The notes under the pieces were generated by a model that searched no databases, was not told the DNA's origin, and saw only the letters and a list, made by a program, of their open reading frames with translations. The position numbers and the translations under genes are program-made. A DNA stretch of 64,000 nucleotides from CAYQOX01 sp964419335 (GTDB lineage Bacteria > Hinthialibacterota > Hinthialibacteria > Hinthialibacterales > Hinthialibacteraceae), in contig CAYQOX010000002.1 in the NCBI GenBank assembly GCA_964419335.1, positions 62,001-126,000 of the forward strand, in the 5' to 3' direction. This document shows positions 43,102 through 51,911 of this stretch, in pieces; position 1 is the stretch's first letter, and every line of letters begins with the position of its first letter.

Positions 43102-44334
43102 TTACATGGGACGTCCTTTACTGTTTCGATTTGAATTGAGGAATCCGGAGGGTTTGGAATCCTCATTCTTTTCGTCATCATTTGCTTCAACTTGGTCTTC
43201 GCTTTGTTCTTCTACGGCTTCGAGTCGCTCTTCTGGTTCGTCCAATCCTTTGGTGTAATCTTTTATATATTTATCGAGTTCTTGTTCTGAGAAAGTCTCC
43301 GGTAATAGTTCTGATTCTCTCTTTTCATTCTGGGTCATTTCGCTTAAATTGGCTGGACCTTCGACCACATAGGGAGTAAGGAAAATCATCAACTCGGTTT
43401 TGTAATTATCCTTGATGGTACGCTGAAAAGCCATTCCTAACAGAGGGATATCTCCCAGAAGAGGAATCTTTCTCTTAGTTTCACTGATGTTATCTTCCAT
43501 CATGCCGCCAATTACGACGGTTTGCCCATTGGGGGTTACAACCACGGTATCGGCTGCCCGTTTGGAAAACACCGGAGTATCCACAGTCGTAGAAATGGGA
43601 ACCGTTTCTTCAGAGATACTTGAGATTTCGGGAGAAAGAATCATCTCCACCAAACCTTTTTTGGTGATAAACGGGGTCACACGTAGGATGATCCCAATAT
43701 CTTCATACTCCACCGTATTAATGGTTAGGCCATCCTCGGTGATCCGGCTGCTGGTAATCAGAGGGACTTCTTTACCCACGGTGATTATCGCTTCTTGGTT
43801 ATTTCGGGTTAAGATTGAGGGGCGGGAAAGGATTTCCATGCGCCCTTTCTCGGAAATCGCCCGGATGGTGACATTCACATCCCTTTCCAGGATGCGGTAG
43901 AAGCCTCCTTGTGGCTGAGCCGCTAAACCAAAGGCGGTTTCAAATACATTCGAGCCGGGGCGATCGTTGTTGATATCAATTTCTCCTTCGACTCCAACAT
44001 CAAGTTCATCTCGATAAGTCACTTCGACGAAGACCACTTTGATCAAGACTTGCTGTACGGGACGATCGAGATTTTCAATAATTTTTTTTATGTGTTCATT
44101 GGTATACTCATCGGTAATCACGATAATTGAACGTGAATCGTGGTCGGCTTCAATAATCGCTTCTCCGATGGTTCCATGCGAATAGTAAGTTCGTTGGGTC
44201 CCTGTTGTGGACGTAGTGGTATTTCCCCCGGTATTAATACCAAATCCACCAAAGCGTTGAGCGAAGGTATCGCCCACACCGGAAAGAAGCAAAATGAGTA
44301 AGAGCGTGTTAAGAGTTAGAGTTGATCGTTTCAT
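43102..44334 (-). CDS. gspD: Split secretin GspD, pore-forming half
   Basis: Outer-membrane channel of the T2SS. 410 residues with an independent signal peptide (residues 7-25, cleavage near TFAQ). Residues 50-91 are only the second half of a secretin N-domain (DSRSIIVITDEYTNEHIKKIIENLDRP). The pore domain follows at about 95-325, with VFVEVTYRDE, the VPLITSSRITEDGL...EYEDIGIILRVTPFI signature and NGQTVVIGGMMEDN...KIPLLGDIPLLG at the lip. Residues 330-410 are acidic and may bind a pilotin. The preceding gene encodes the missing N-domains. Read-through from a single ancestor is excluded here by the 54-nt gap, separate start, RBS (AGGTGAGG) and signal peptide. Confidence 0.88.
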   Translation of the reverse strand: MKRSTLTLNTLLLILLLSGVGDTFAQRFGGFGINTGGNTTTSTTGTQRTYYSHGTIGEAIIEADHDSRSIIVITDEYTNEHIKKIIENLDRPVQQVLIKVVFVEVTYRDELDVGVEGEIDINNDRPGSNVFETAFGLAAQPQGGFYRILERDVNVTIRAISEKGRMEILSRPSILTRNNQEAIITVGKEVPLITSSRITEDGLTINTVEYEDIGIILRVTPFITKKGLVEMILSPEISSISEETVPISTTVDTPVFSKRAADTVVVTPNGQTVVIGGMMEDNISETKRKIPLLGDIPLLGMAFQRTIKDNYKTELMIFLTPYVVEGPANLSEMTQNEKRESELLPETFSEQELDKYIKDYTKGLDEPEERLEAVEEQSEDQVEANDDEKNEDSKPSGFLNSNRNSKGRPM

Positions 44335-44388
44335 GACAACAACCTCACCTTCTTTTATTGATTAGCAATGACGAGATCGCTTTCAAAT

Positions 44389-45810
44389 TTATTGTTGGCG
44401 ATTGGTTTGGAACTGCTGGGTATCAACATTTACGTTACGATTCGATAATGTATTTTGATTGGTCGTGGCTGTATTGCGATTGATGTTCATGTTTTGTGTT
44501 TCGAAAATATTGCGTAATATCTCCGCTACGTTTTCCACATCGGCAAATTCCAAATTATAGACATAAACCTTTTGGGTTCGCGCATCATCTTGATCCAAAC
44601 GTTCGATCATTTGCTCGATCTGAGTCATGGTTTCTTCTGAAGCCAGGACAATCACCGAGTTGGTGCGCTGGTCCGCCGTCGCGCGGACCGTATTCTCGCG
44701 TAGTTTGCGTTCGCTGGTGTCATTGCCTTGATTTCCCTGATCACGCCCAAAGGGTCCTCGACCGAAACGGGGCATAAACTGGTTCTGCTGTTGTTGTGAT
44801 TCGTCAGGAAAGAGTTCGGTAATTTGTTCGGCGACTTCAAACGCATCGGCATGCTCCAACTTAAAGACTTGCACTTCGGTCAAATCTTTTTGCACCGTAT
44901 CAATCTGATTGACCAACTGCTCGATCATGGGCATGTATTCTTCGGCCGCGCTGACGACCAGGGAATTAGTATTTTCATCCGCCACGGCAACAACTCGTGA
45001 GGCCGCTTTTCTTGCTTCACTGCTGCCCTGGTCGTCGTCATCGCCGCGACCGCCACGTCCGGGCGGACCAAAACGAGGGCGACGGTCATCATCGTCTTGA
45101 TCCACTTCAAAAAGTTCATTTACAATATTTGCCAGTTCAGTCGCGTCTGAAAAATCTAAAGGAAAGACGCGGATTGTTGCAATGCTGGAAATCGAAGTGT
45201 CCAAGGAACGAATGATCTTAACCATGCGGTAGATATTGCTTTGCGTATCGGTGATGATCACCGCATTGCTGCTTTGGTTCGCGGTCATGCTGGCATATTC
45301 CGGTAAAAGGGGAGAAAGATTATCCAGCAGTTGGGTTGCATCGGCGTGACGGACAGGGATAATCTGGGTCACGGTTTCATCCGTACGAGGAATTTCTTCT
45401 GGATTGTTTCCGATTTTGACCGGGATATCTTTAATCTTGGCTTCTTCCCGGGGAACAATGGTCAAGGTGCGATCACGACGAATCGCAGCGTACCCTTTCT
45501 CATGGAGAACGGTGTTCAACAGCTCCACGGCTTCCTGCGAGGTTAGAGATTGATGGCTCCATGCATCGATGGGACCGTCGATTTCCGCTTGCTTGATGAT
45601 GATGAATCCCGCCGCTTCGCTGAGGTAATCCAAGACCGTATCTAAACTTGCACCGCGGAAATCCATCTGAATTTTGTCATTCGCTTTGGGAGGCTCTTCT
45701 CCTAAAATTTGATTGGCCTCTTCTTCAGAATCAGTTTCCTGTGTCCAAAGAGGGGATGTAACGATGAGACTCAATACAATAAATAGGGAAAACCATAATT
45801 TCTTTTTCAT
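44389..45810 (-). CDS. gspD: Split secretin GspD, periplasmic N-domain half
   Basis: Periplasmic ring of the T2SS secretin, without a pore. 473 residues with signal peptide (residues 6-23). N0 (about 45-120, IQMDFRGASLDTVLDYLSEAAGF), N1 (145-205), N2 (213-305) and N3 (312-407) are each recognisable. Then VYVYNLEFADVENVAEILRNIF (413-438) begins a further N-domain whose second half is at the start of the following gene product. The end is an Asn/Thr/Gln-rich disordered tail. Two Arg/Gly/Asp-rich insertions (about 240-262 and 345-362) lie in loops. Starts within 4 nt of gspC's stop. Probably reassembles with the pore half by domain complementation. Confidence 0.85.
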   Translation of the reverse strand: MKKKLWFSLFIVLSLIVTSPLWTQETDSEEEANQILGEEPPKANDKIQMDFRGASLDTVLDYLSEAAGFIIIKQAEIDGPIDAWSHQSLTSQEAVELLNTVLHEKGYAAIRRDRTLTIVPREEAKIKDIPVKIGNNPEEIPRTDETVTQIIPVRHADATQLLDNLSPLLPEYASMTANQSSNAVIITDTQSNIYRMVKIIRSLDTSISSIATIRVFPLDFSDATELANIVNELFEVDQDDDDRRPRFGPPGRGGRGDDDDQGSSEARKAASRVVAVADENTNSLVVSAAEEYMPMIEQLVNQIDTVQKDLTEVQVFKLEHADAFEVAEQITELFPDESQQQQNQFMPRFGRGPFGRDQGNQGNDTSERKLRENTVRATADQRTNSVIVLASEETMTQIEQMIERLDQDDARTQKVYVYNLEFADVENVAEILRNIFETQNMNINRNTATTNQNTLSNRNVNVDTQQFQTNRQQ

Positions 45811-46418
45811 TGCTCCAACTCCTGTCTTCGTCGTTCCATAAGTTTATTGAGTAAATCATCGGTGGATGAATCATCGGTGGAACTTGATTCCGTTTGTCTT
45901 TCTCTTTCTCTGGATGAGGATTCTCTTGATGTATCTCTTTGTGCCAGGGAAGTGGGACGGGCTTGGTCGGAGATACTCCAGGATTCTCCTTCTTTGCGAG
46001 TAAGAGCTCTTCCTACCTTGAGTGCCAGGGTCTGTTCTTCGTTTTGCAATGTAACGTTAGAAACTGTAATCGATGTAATGGTGCATCCACCGATGGTATC
46101 CCCGGCCTTGAGCACCCGACGAAAGCTGGTCGAGGTTCCCTCAAAAAAGGCGTAGGTGTTGGTTTCTGTAACGAGGGTGCCGACCAATACCAATTCCTCG
46201 GTTTTGGCGGGTTCTTCAACCGGTTCTGGTTCGGGCTCTTCAACATTCTTTTCCCGCTCAGGATTGAAGATATTCCGTTCGATGATGATTTGAAAAGCGC
46301 TGAAATCCATCCCAGGATTTTGTTCTCCCTCTTGAGAAGAAGAGTCCATGGCTGTCATTCCCAATAACAGGATGACAAAACCGGTTAGAAACGAATGAGT
46401 AAAAAACATGAGTTTCAT
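45807..46418 (-). CDS. gspC: GspC/PilP-like inner-membrane protein of the T2SS
   Basis: 203 residues with one N-terminal membrane helix (residues 8-24). Residues 38-50 read FSAFQIIIERNIFNPE, the homology-region start that precedes the HR domain of GspC/PilP. The HR domain (about 72-145) contains LVLVGTLVTETNTYAFFEG and ITSITVSNVTLQN. There is no PDZ or coiled-coil C-terminal domain. A Ser/Arg-rich end follows. It connects the inner-membrane platform to the secretin N0 domain. It ends in a 4-nt overlap with the secretin N-domain gene, so assembly partners are made together. Confidence 0.78.
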   Translation of the reverse strand: MKLMFFTHSFLTGFVILLLGMTAMDSSSQEGEQNPGMDFSAFQIIIERNIFNPEREKNVEEPEPEPVEEPAKTEELVLVGTLVTETNTYAFFEGTSTSFRRVLKAGDTIGGCTITSITVSNVTLQNEEQTLALKVGRALTRKEGESWSISDQARPTSLAQRDTSRESSSRERERQTESSSTDDSSTDDLLNKLMERRRQELEQ

Positions 46419-46420
46419 TT

Positions 46421-46963
46421 TTATCCCTCTTCCTTGTCTGCTTCAAACTGCACTCCGCTAACGATGATTTCCAGCATGAGGGACTGTCCCTGTTCATCAC
46501 GGCTGGTGAGTTCCATATTCTCGACTTTGATACTTAGGTCATCGCGTTCAAGTTCATACAAGAACCGTGCGACTTCTTCGATTCCACCTTGTGCGATGGC
46601 GCGGCATTCCAGGGTTTTATACTCTTCATCCTCAAAGGTTTTCCATTGCGGTTTGAGAGAGACGAGATTAATTTCACTCTTATTGATCCATTGATCAAAG
46701 GACTTTAATACTTGATTCTCCGCTTGGGAAACACTTTCAGGCAAAGAATCGCGCTGCATCTCTCTCCAGCGTCGACGAATTTCGCGTTCCCGATTGATCA
46801 ACAATTGCCCTTTGGAGAGTGATTTTTCCAATTGTTCCATCTCTTGCGCCCGGGCTTCCCAAAGACCCATTAAGGGGGTTACCACGGCTTTGTCTAAACC
46901 CAAGGCGGAAAGACAAATGATTGTTGTGAAGATCAATAGGCGTTCTCTGCTTTTTCCTTTCAT
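46421..46963 (-). CDS. gspM: GspM/PilO-like inner-membrane platform protein
   Basis: 180 residues, with an N-terminal membrane helix (about 8-30), a coiled coil (35-90, rich in Arg, Glu, Gln) and a ferredoxin-like C-terminal fold (about 105-175, ending LEIIVSGVQFEA). This architecture is that of GspM and PilO. The order L-M-C-D is the usual T2SS arrangement. It interacts with the GspL periplasmic domain. Two nt separate it from gspC and 4 nt from gspL. Confidence 0.75.
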   Translation of the reverse strand: MKGKSRERLLIFTTIICLSALGLDKAVVTPLMGLWEARAQEMEQLEKSLSKGQLLINREREIRRRWREMQRDSLPESVSQAENQVLKSFDQWINKSEINLVSLKPQWKTFEDEEYKTLECRAIAQGGIEEVARFLYELERDDLSIKVENMELTSRDEQGQSLMLEIIVSGVQFEADKEEG

Positions 46964-46967
46964 GATC

Positions 46968-48359
46968 CTATCCTTCCAGCCAGATGAAGTTCAAAGCGAA
47001 TTGCATGGGGCTTGTACCTTGAAATTGCTGTACCTGCAATTGGCTGATGTTCTCGTCCTCATTGAGTCGATCCATCACAGTGAAAAGGTTCTGATTCCCC
47101 TGAGAAAACCCCGAACAATAGACGAGTGAAAGATCATCGATCTCAATCCGATCGACCCAAACGGTTCCTTCTTCCGGGAATGACAACGTGATCGTGCGCA
47201 GGGTTTGCAAACTGGGCATGTTTGAAGTAAACCAGGGGCGAAAATATTTCACCCGATCTTGCAAAGATTCCAGCTCGGCAACATCTTCTTCAATGTGATC
47301 CCATTGGGAGCGTAGATTATTCAAAGTGACATGTTGATAGAAAAAGGCCGTGATTGTTAAAAGAATGATGGCGGCTGCCGCCCCTCCTAAGAGCAAATTC
47401 CCGCGAGAGGATAAACGCGAGACCCATTGCTGCATACGACTAACTTTGGGAGGAAGAAATTCATAGATCGGCGCTTGATACTTCAACAAAAGTTCCAATG
47501 TTCCTACAAGAGGCAGAGCCGATGGATCAATATGGTTTTCTTTTATCGTCTCGGGCACAATCTCGATTCCAAACCGGTGAAAGGAATCTGCCATAATTGC
47601 TTGAAATGCATGCCGCCATTTAGTGGGGCCATACACATACGCCTTCTTGATTTTACCCCGTATTTCAATTGGAAGCTCACTCAGGGTCACCCGAATCTCG
47701 CGAAACAGGGTTTCATCCATTGTAAATTCAGTTTGGTCTACTTCATCAAAAGTCTCTAGCCAGCGAAACATCACCATGGATCCTTGATAAAAAATGCGAA
47801 CATCCATGCCAGCCTCACGTCGGTGAATGGTGATGAAACTTTCTTGCGTGGTCGGATCGAGCACGGGGTAGCCAATGGAAAAACTGATAGGTTTCAATCC
47901 CGCGGCTTTACAGATGGCTTCCAATTTTCGTACTTGAATTAGAGGAACTGCCGCCATCGTTAGTAATTTTTGTTCGCCAATGGGTGGCGCCTCGGCGGTC
48001 GATAGTGAAAGGTCGTGGGGAGCAAAGGGAAACTCCTTTTCCGCTTGTAAATGGATGTATTCTTTACGATCCGCTTCGGGCAAGTCTGGGATTTCAAAGC
48101 GATGCTTCAAGATCCAATGGATCGGTAAACAAACCACGCAATGGGGTTCATGAATCCCGGCTTCATCTAATTGATTGCGAATTTCTTGGCCGACCACATC
48201 CGCCTCTTCGTTTAAAGGATCGAGTGCCAAAGGCGAATGCCATGTTTGTTTGATATGCAGTCCTTTTCCATTGCGATAAGCCAACACGGCATGAAACCAT
48301 CCGTGTTCAAATTCAATCCCCAAAAGACTGTTATGGGTCGTTTTATCTTTTCCGAACAT
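46968..48359 (-). CDS. gspL: GspL-like protein (PilM-PilN-type fusion)
   Basis: 463 residues. Residues 1-320 are a PilM/GspL-type actin-like cytosolic domain (LLGIEFEHGWFHAVLAYRNGKG, FYQGSMVMFRW), which binds the assembly ATPase GspE. A single membrane helix at 323-344 (LLLGGAAAAIILLTITAFF) leads to a PilN-like periplasmic coil and ferredoxin-like domain. In type IV pilus systems PilM and PilN are separate, in T2SS they are fused as GspL, as here. Immediately after gspK by 4 nt. Confidence 0.82.
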   Translation of the reverse strand: MFGKDKTTHNSLLGIEFEHGWFHAVLAYRNGKGLHIKQTWHSPLALDPLNEEADVVGQEIRNQLDEAGIHEPHCVVCLPIHWILKHRFEIPDLPEADRKEYIHLQAEKEFPFAPHDLSLSTAEAPPIGEQKLLTMAAVPLIQVRKLEAICKAAGLKPISFSIGYPVLDPTTQESFITIHRREAGMDVRIFYQGSMVMFRWLETFDEVDQTEFTMDETLFREIRVTLSELPIEIRGKIKKAYVYGPTKWRHAFQAIMADSFHRFGIEIVPETIKENHIDPSALPLVGTLELLLKYQAPIYEFLPPKVSRMQQWVSRLSSRGNLLLGGAAAAIILLTITAFFYQHVTLNNLRSQWDHIEEDVAELESLQDRVKYFRPWFTSNMPSLQTLRTITLSFPEEGTVWVDRIEIDDLSLVYCSGFSQGNQNLFTVMDRLNEDENISQLQVQQFQGTSPMQFALNFIWLEG

Positions 48360-48363
48360 GGGT

Positions 48364-49701
48364 TTATCTCCTCGTCCTTGGATCTGTCTCTGTAAACCTT
48401 TGTCCCAAGGCCCAGCCGCTTCCGGTCATGTCACGGCGATAAATGACATGGGCTTCTTCTTCACTGATATCTAAAATGACCTGAGAGCGTCGGTAGCCTT
48501 CGAACTGCAAATTCGTGGCCGCGATATCCAACATAAATTGATAGGAACGTCCGGTGATATAGGGTCCAATCTCGAGCGCCTCTTCTTCTTCCAGCACCTC
48601 GGCCACCCATGTCATGGTGTGAGATGTTTCTTGATTACCGGTACGATGAGAAATCAAAGCTTGGGCTTTGGTTTCATCGATCCCCGGCAAGCACATCAAC
48701 ACGTCCTTGCATGCTGTGTTTACATTGATTAATCCATAAACATACTCGTCATCTGTTGTCGTCAGCGAGGATTCGATTGGTTCGAATTCCTCCGCCGTCA
48801 TTCCACTACGTATATAAAATTCCAATAAGCTTTCATAGTCGTCTTCTTGATCCACCTGCTGCTCTATTTCCCGGACCCGGTCTTCGCTGAAGGTATTTTG
48901 TAAAAGTTCGCTGAGTGCTTCCTCCTCGTCGCCATTGATGTTGACGCGTGAAGAATCTTCTTCCGAAATCCCTGGCTCACGGCTAAACACGGTCACATAA
49001 TCCAAAATCCCCCGATCCAACTTTCCATTCCGGTTGTCTGGAGGATAAGATACATTCCCGTCATTTTCATTCCTATCCAAAACTCCGTTGAGATTGACAT
49101 CCTCCCCGAAAAGCAGCTCCTCGTCTGCTCCCCGCACCCATTTCAGTTCATAAATCGATTCAAAGGGGGCATTCTTTACTTGGTAGCCAACTGTACGGGA
49201 GGAATAAGCGCGATCTTCGGCACCGTTTTCTGTAACCTCGCTATCCTCGTCCCGCCAATCGATAATCGCAGCGGCGAATTCGCGTGTCATGTGGGGAAGG
49301 GCTTCCAGCATCTCTACGGTGGCGGTGTTTAAGTTGATCTTGGCGTTTTCATCTACCAAACCGTACACCGGAGTCGTATCGGTATACTCATCATTTACAT
49401 CCCGGCCGATCAGCCAGAAATACGAATCGCCGCATCCAACATTCTGATAGACATAGTCATCATCGCTCGGTAAAGCGCCTGGGGTTTCCAGATTTTCCAG
49501 TACATAAGAAATGTACTGAATCGCGCCTTCCATGGTTTGCTCCGATTGAATCCCCGCTTCCACATAGGAGGCCGCCCGGTAATCCAACATTACCGAATGA
49601 CCAAAGAGCAGCGCCATCGACACCAAGCCGGTGGAGATCCACAAAACGATAATTAATACTGCCCCTTGGCGTTTTACGAGAAACCCTGTATTCAGTTTCA
49701 T
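48364..49701 (-). CDS. gspK: Minor pseudopilin GspK
   Basis: Pseudopilus-tip component. 445 residues. A short basic leader ends Gly13, then AVLIIVLWISTGLVSMALLFG. Glu5 is replaced by Ile, as is normal in GspK, the only minor pseudopilin lacking it. The large alpha-helical domain (LNTATVEMLEALPHMTREFAAAII, then a second similar LINVNTACKDVLMCLPGI) is the tandem helix-hairpin-helix-like region of the family. Overlaps the gspJ stop by 4 nt. Confidence 0.88.
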   Translation of the reverse strand: MKLNTGFLVKRQGAVLIIVLWISTGLVSMALLFGHSVMLDYRAASYVEAGIQSEQTMEGAIQYISYVLENLETPGALPSDDDYVYQNVGCGDSYFWLIGRDVNDEYTDTTPVYGLVDENAKINLNTATVEMLEALPHMTREFAAAIIDWRDEDSEVTENGAEDRAYSSRTVGYQVKNAPFESIYELKWVRGADEELLFGEDVNLNGVLDRNENDGNVSYPPDNRNGKLDRGILDYVTVFSREPGISEEDSSRVNINGDEEEALSELLQNTFSEDRVREIEQQVDQEDDYESLLEFYIRSGMTAEEFEPIESSLTTTDDEYVYGLINVNTACKDVLMCLPGIDETKAQALISHRTGNQETSHTMTWVAEVLEEEEALEIGPYITGRSYQFMLDIAATNLQFEGYRRSQVILDISEEEAHVIYRRDMTGSGWALGQRFTETDPRTRR

Positions 49702-50540
49702 GGCCGGCCACCTCCTCCCCCCTCATTGGGAGGCCGATTACCTCCACCCCCGCCGGGAGGTTGTTCCTCGCCGTCGCGGTCATTCCCATTTTCGGGAGTT
49801 TGATCGTCGGGAGGAGTGTCATCGGTTTCTCCCTCTCCTTCGTCAGAGGGAGTTTCAAAAACATAATTACCCGCATGAATAGGGATCGTCATTACGATGG
49901 TTTTATAGTCTTGATCCCGTGAAGTGCTTTGTTCCTCATCTCTCAAGAGCAAAAGTTCTACATGCATCGCAGACGGCATGGGGGGGTCTTCTTCGCTGGA
50001 ATCCCATGAGTTTGCCCAAGATTCGCCGTCGTAATAACGAAAGCGGATGGAATAAACATTGCGCAAGAGAGGTTCTGACTCTTCTTCCTCTTCGATTCTT
50101 GCGGTTAAGTTTCTTGTAAGAGAACGAACCAAGTATAACTGCCGTTCCCGGTTATATTCCTGCATTTCTTCGACTTCATAAGTTACTTTTTGAATATCCC
50201 CCCAGGGCTGATCATCACTCATGACCCCGGTGGTTGTATATAGTTCTAACGCATCGAAGGATTGCCGGGAGGTACTGTTGTCCTTGCCTACAATACCCAA
50301 TGAGAGAGTGCCGTTCGGTGCAATCGCATTTTTTAAATCTTTCTTTAAGGTTTTGAGCGCATAGTTTAAAGCAAAATTCTTTTTCTGGGTTTCATACGCT
50401 TGGTCCCGCAGATTGGTGGCATTAAAAAGAATCATGTTGATCGAGAGAACAATCAGTGCCGTGATCGCTGTACCTACTAAGAGCTCGATCAAGGTGAAGC
50501 CATGATTCTCTTTTGACATTATGTTCGTAGACCGTTTCAT
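49698..50540 (-). CDS. gspJ: Minor pseudopilin GspJ with glycine/proline-rich tail
   Basis: 280 residues from the ATG at 50540, which has AGGTGAG upstream, rather than from the 50687 frame start. Prepilin cleavage after Gly14, then FTLIELLVGTAITALIVLS with Glu5. The J-type beta-sheet domain includes LNYALKTLKKDLKNAI and YSIRFRYYDGESW. The C-terminal 45 residues (about 235-280) are disordered and rich in Asp, Pro and Gly. Overlaps gspK by 4 nt. Forms the tip complex with H, I and K. Confidence 0.85.
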   Translation of the reverse strand: MKRSTNIMSKENHGFTLIELLVGTAITALIVLSINMILFNATNLRDQAYETQKKNFALNYALKTLKKDLKNAIAPNGTLSLGIVGKDNSTSRQSFDALELYTTTGVMSDDQPWGDIQKVTYEVEEMQEYNRERQLYLVRSLTRNLTARIEEEEESEPLLRNVYSIRFRYYDGESWANSWDSSEEDPPMPSAMHVELLLLRDEEQSTSRDQDYKTIVMTIPIHAGNYVFETPSDEGEGETDDTPPDDQTPENGNDRDGEEQPPGGGGGNRPPNEGGGGGRP

Positions 50541-50548
50541 GATCTCAC

Positions 50549-50965
50549 CTAGTCTGTTTCGATCGCCTCTTCGTTCACGAGGGTCGTTAAGCGTACGAAA
50601 TGTTCCTGCCCCTGAACCGGGAAATACACGACGAGGGTTAACTCGGTTAAATTCGCTTGTGCCCAGGGTTGGGAATGCAGTTCCCAACGATAGGGAATCT
50701 CCGTCTCTTCAATTCTTTCCTGTCCCCCCCCAAATTGCCAATCCCCGGTGATGACTTTTTCGGTAAGGATTTGATCGGCAAGGCGAGCGGCTTCTGCTTT
50801 TCTTTCGGCAAAAACCGAAGCCCGGTTCGCGATCGAAATGCCTTCCAGGGTTACCGGGATCACAATCGCCATAAACACGAGGGCTGCGAGGATTTCTGCA
50901 AACGTGAAACCACGTTCCCTTGGCTTGCTTGGCTTCAATCGTGGGTTAGCGAATCCAAACTTCAT
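50549..50965 (-). CDS. gspI: Minor pseudopilin GspI
   Basis: 138 residues, typical size for GspI. Cleavage after Gly19, then FTFAEILAALVFMAIVIP with Glu5. The mature domain has EAARLADQILTEKVITGDW and the family's final strand LTLVVYFPVQG. Overlaps the end of gspH by 20 nt and is 8 nt before gspJ. It begins the tip complex of the pseudopilus. Confidence 0.88.
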   Translation of the reverse strand: MKFGFANPRLKPSKPRERGFTFAEILAALVFMAIVIPVTLEGISIANRASVFAERKAEAARLADQILTEKVITGDWQFGGGQERIEETEIPYRWELHSQPWAQANLTELTLVVYFPVQGQEHFVRLTTLVNEEAIETD

Positions 50966-51479
50966 TGTTGAATTCCTTCTCGTTCAAAATACGAAACCCC
51001 ATCCCTACAGTTTCCTTGGCGATATATAGGGAGTCCTCATTCCGTGATAAACGGATGTAAATCAATTCTCCAATTTCCATGGTTCCATCCGGGAAACAAT
51101 AAATGGAAACCAGATCATCTTGTCGCGCCGAATGGGGTTGAAGATCAATCTGGATGTTTTCATCCATGTGATAAACATACTCTTCTTCCCACTCCGTTTC
51201 GTATCCATTTTGTGCTCGCAGACCAAAGAGATTATCATCTTCTTCAAACCATACCCATAAAGGTACCCCGGATGAAATTGATTGATGCGAAGCAAAATGA
51301 GTCAAAGCCACGATGCGTCGCGCTTCATCCAAAAGCGATCGTCCATAGATGAAGCGCGACAACGAGGGGGATGCGACGATGACGATCATGCTCAAGATCG
51401 CCATGACTAAGATCAGTTCGATGAGGGTAAACCCCTCTTCGTGCTTATCGATTGCTTTTATCCCAATTCGTGATATCAT
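50946..51479 (-). CDS. gspH: Minor pseudopilin GspH
   Basis: 177 residues from the ATG at 51479, which has a G-run ribosome binding site about 9 nt upstream. The in-frame GTG at 51485 has none. Cleavage after Gly16, then FTLIELILVMAILSMIVIVASPSL with Glu5. LLDEARRIVALTHFASHQS is the GspH-type second part of the helix. Overlaps gspG by 35 nt in another frame, so translation may be coupled. Confidence 0.85.
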   Translation of the reverse strand: MISRIGIKAIDKHEEGFTLIELILVMAILSMIVIVASPSLSRFIYGRSLLDEARRIVALTHFASHQSISSGVPLWVWFEEDDNLFGLRAQNGYETEWEEEYVYHMDENIQIDLQPHSARQDDLVSIYCFPDGTMEIGELIYIRLSRNEDSLYIAKETVGMGFRILNEKEFNNEVWIR

Positions 51480-51894
51480 CGCCACCCCCTACGCGTCCAT
51501 CCGGCCCCATGGACATAAGATCGAAACCACGGGTGTTGTGTTTTCCGGGGTATTCGTAGACATATTCGTTTCCCCAGGGATCAAGCGGGATTTCTTCCAT
51601 ATAGGGGCCACGCCAATTGGTGGCGTAGTTCGGTTCGTTTACCAGATCCTCCAGTCCGTCACTTCCCTTGGGGTAGGTGCCGTTGTCGACCTCAAAGGCA
51701 TCCAACATAATTTCAAAATTCGCGATTTGACTTTGGGCTGCGGTAATCTTGGCCTGTTCGGAGCGGCCGGCGAATTTGGGGACCACGATCGCAGCCAACG
51801 TCGCAAGGATCACCAGCACCAAAAGCATTTCCACGAGAGTGAAACCTTGCTCTCTTTTACGTCTATTTTTCTTATTGAGGGTTGAGGGCGTCAT
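51445..51894 (-). CDS. gspG: Major pseudopilin GspG
   Basis: Main subunit of the T2SS pseudopilus. 149 residues. Cleavage after Gly17, then FTLVEMLLVLVILATLAAIVVP with Glu5. The C-terminal part WRGPYMEEIPLDPWGNEYVYEYPG with the calcium-coordinating GPDGRVGGGDDI loop is diagnostic of GspG. AGGAGG ribosome binding site, 6 nt from the ATG. It is 17 nt after gspF. Confidence 0.97.
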   Translation of the reverse strand: MTPSTLNKKNRRKREQGFTLVEMLLVLVILATLAAIVVPKFAGRSEQAKITAAQSQIANFEIMLDAFEVDNGTYPKGSDGLEDLVNEPNYATNWRGPYMEEIPLDPWGNEYVYEYPGKHNTRGFDLMSMGPDGRVGGGDDITNWDKSNR

Positions 51895-51911
51895 TTTCCT
51901 TCCTCCTGTGT

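Noticed and set aside
44334..44389. Split secretin as a frameshift or sequencing error
   Set aside because: The second gene has its own ribosome binding site, ATG and full signal peptide, and 54 nt separate the genes.
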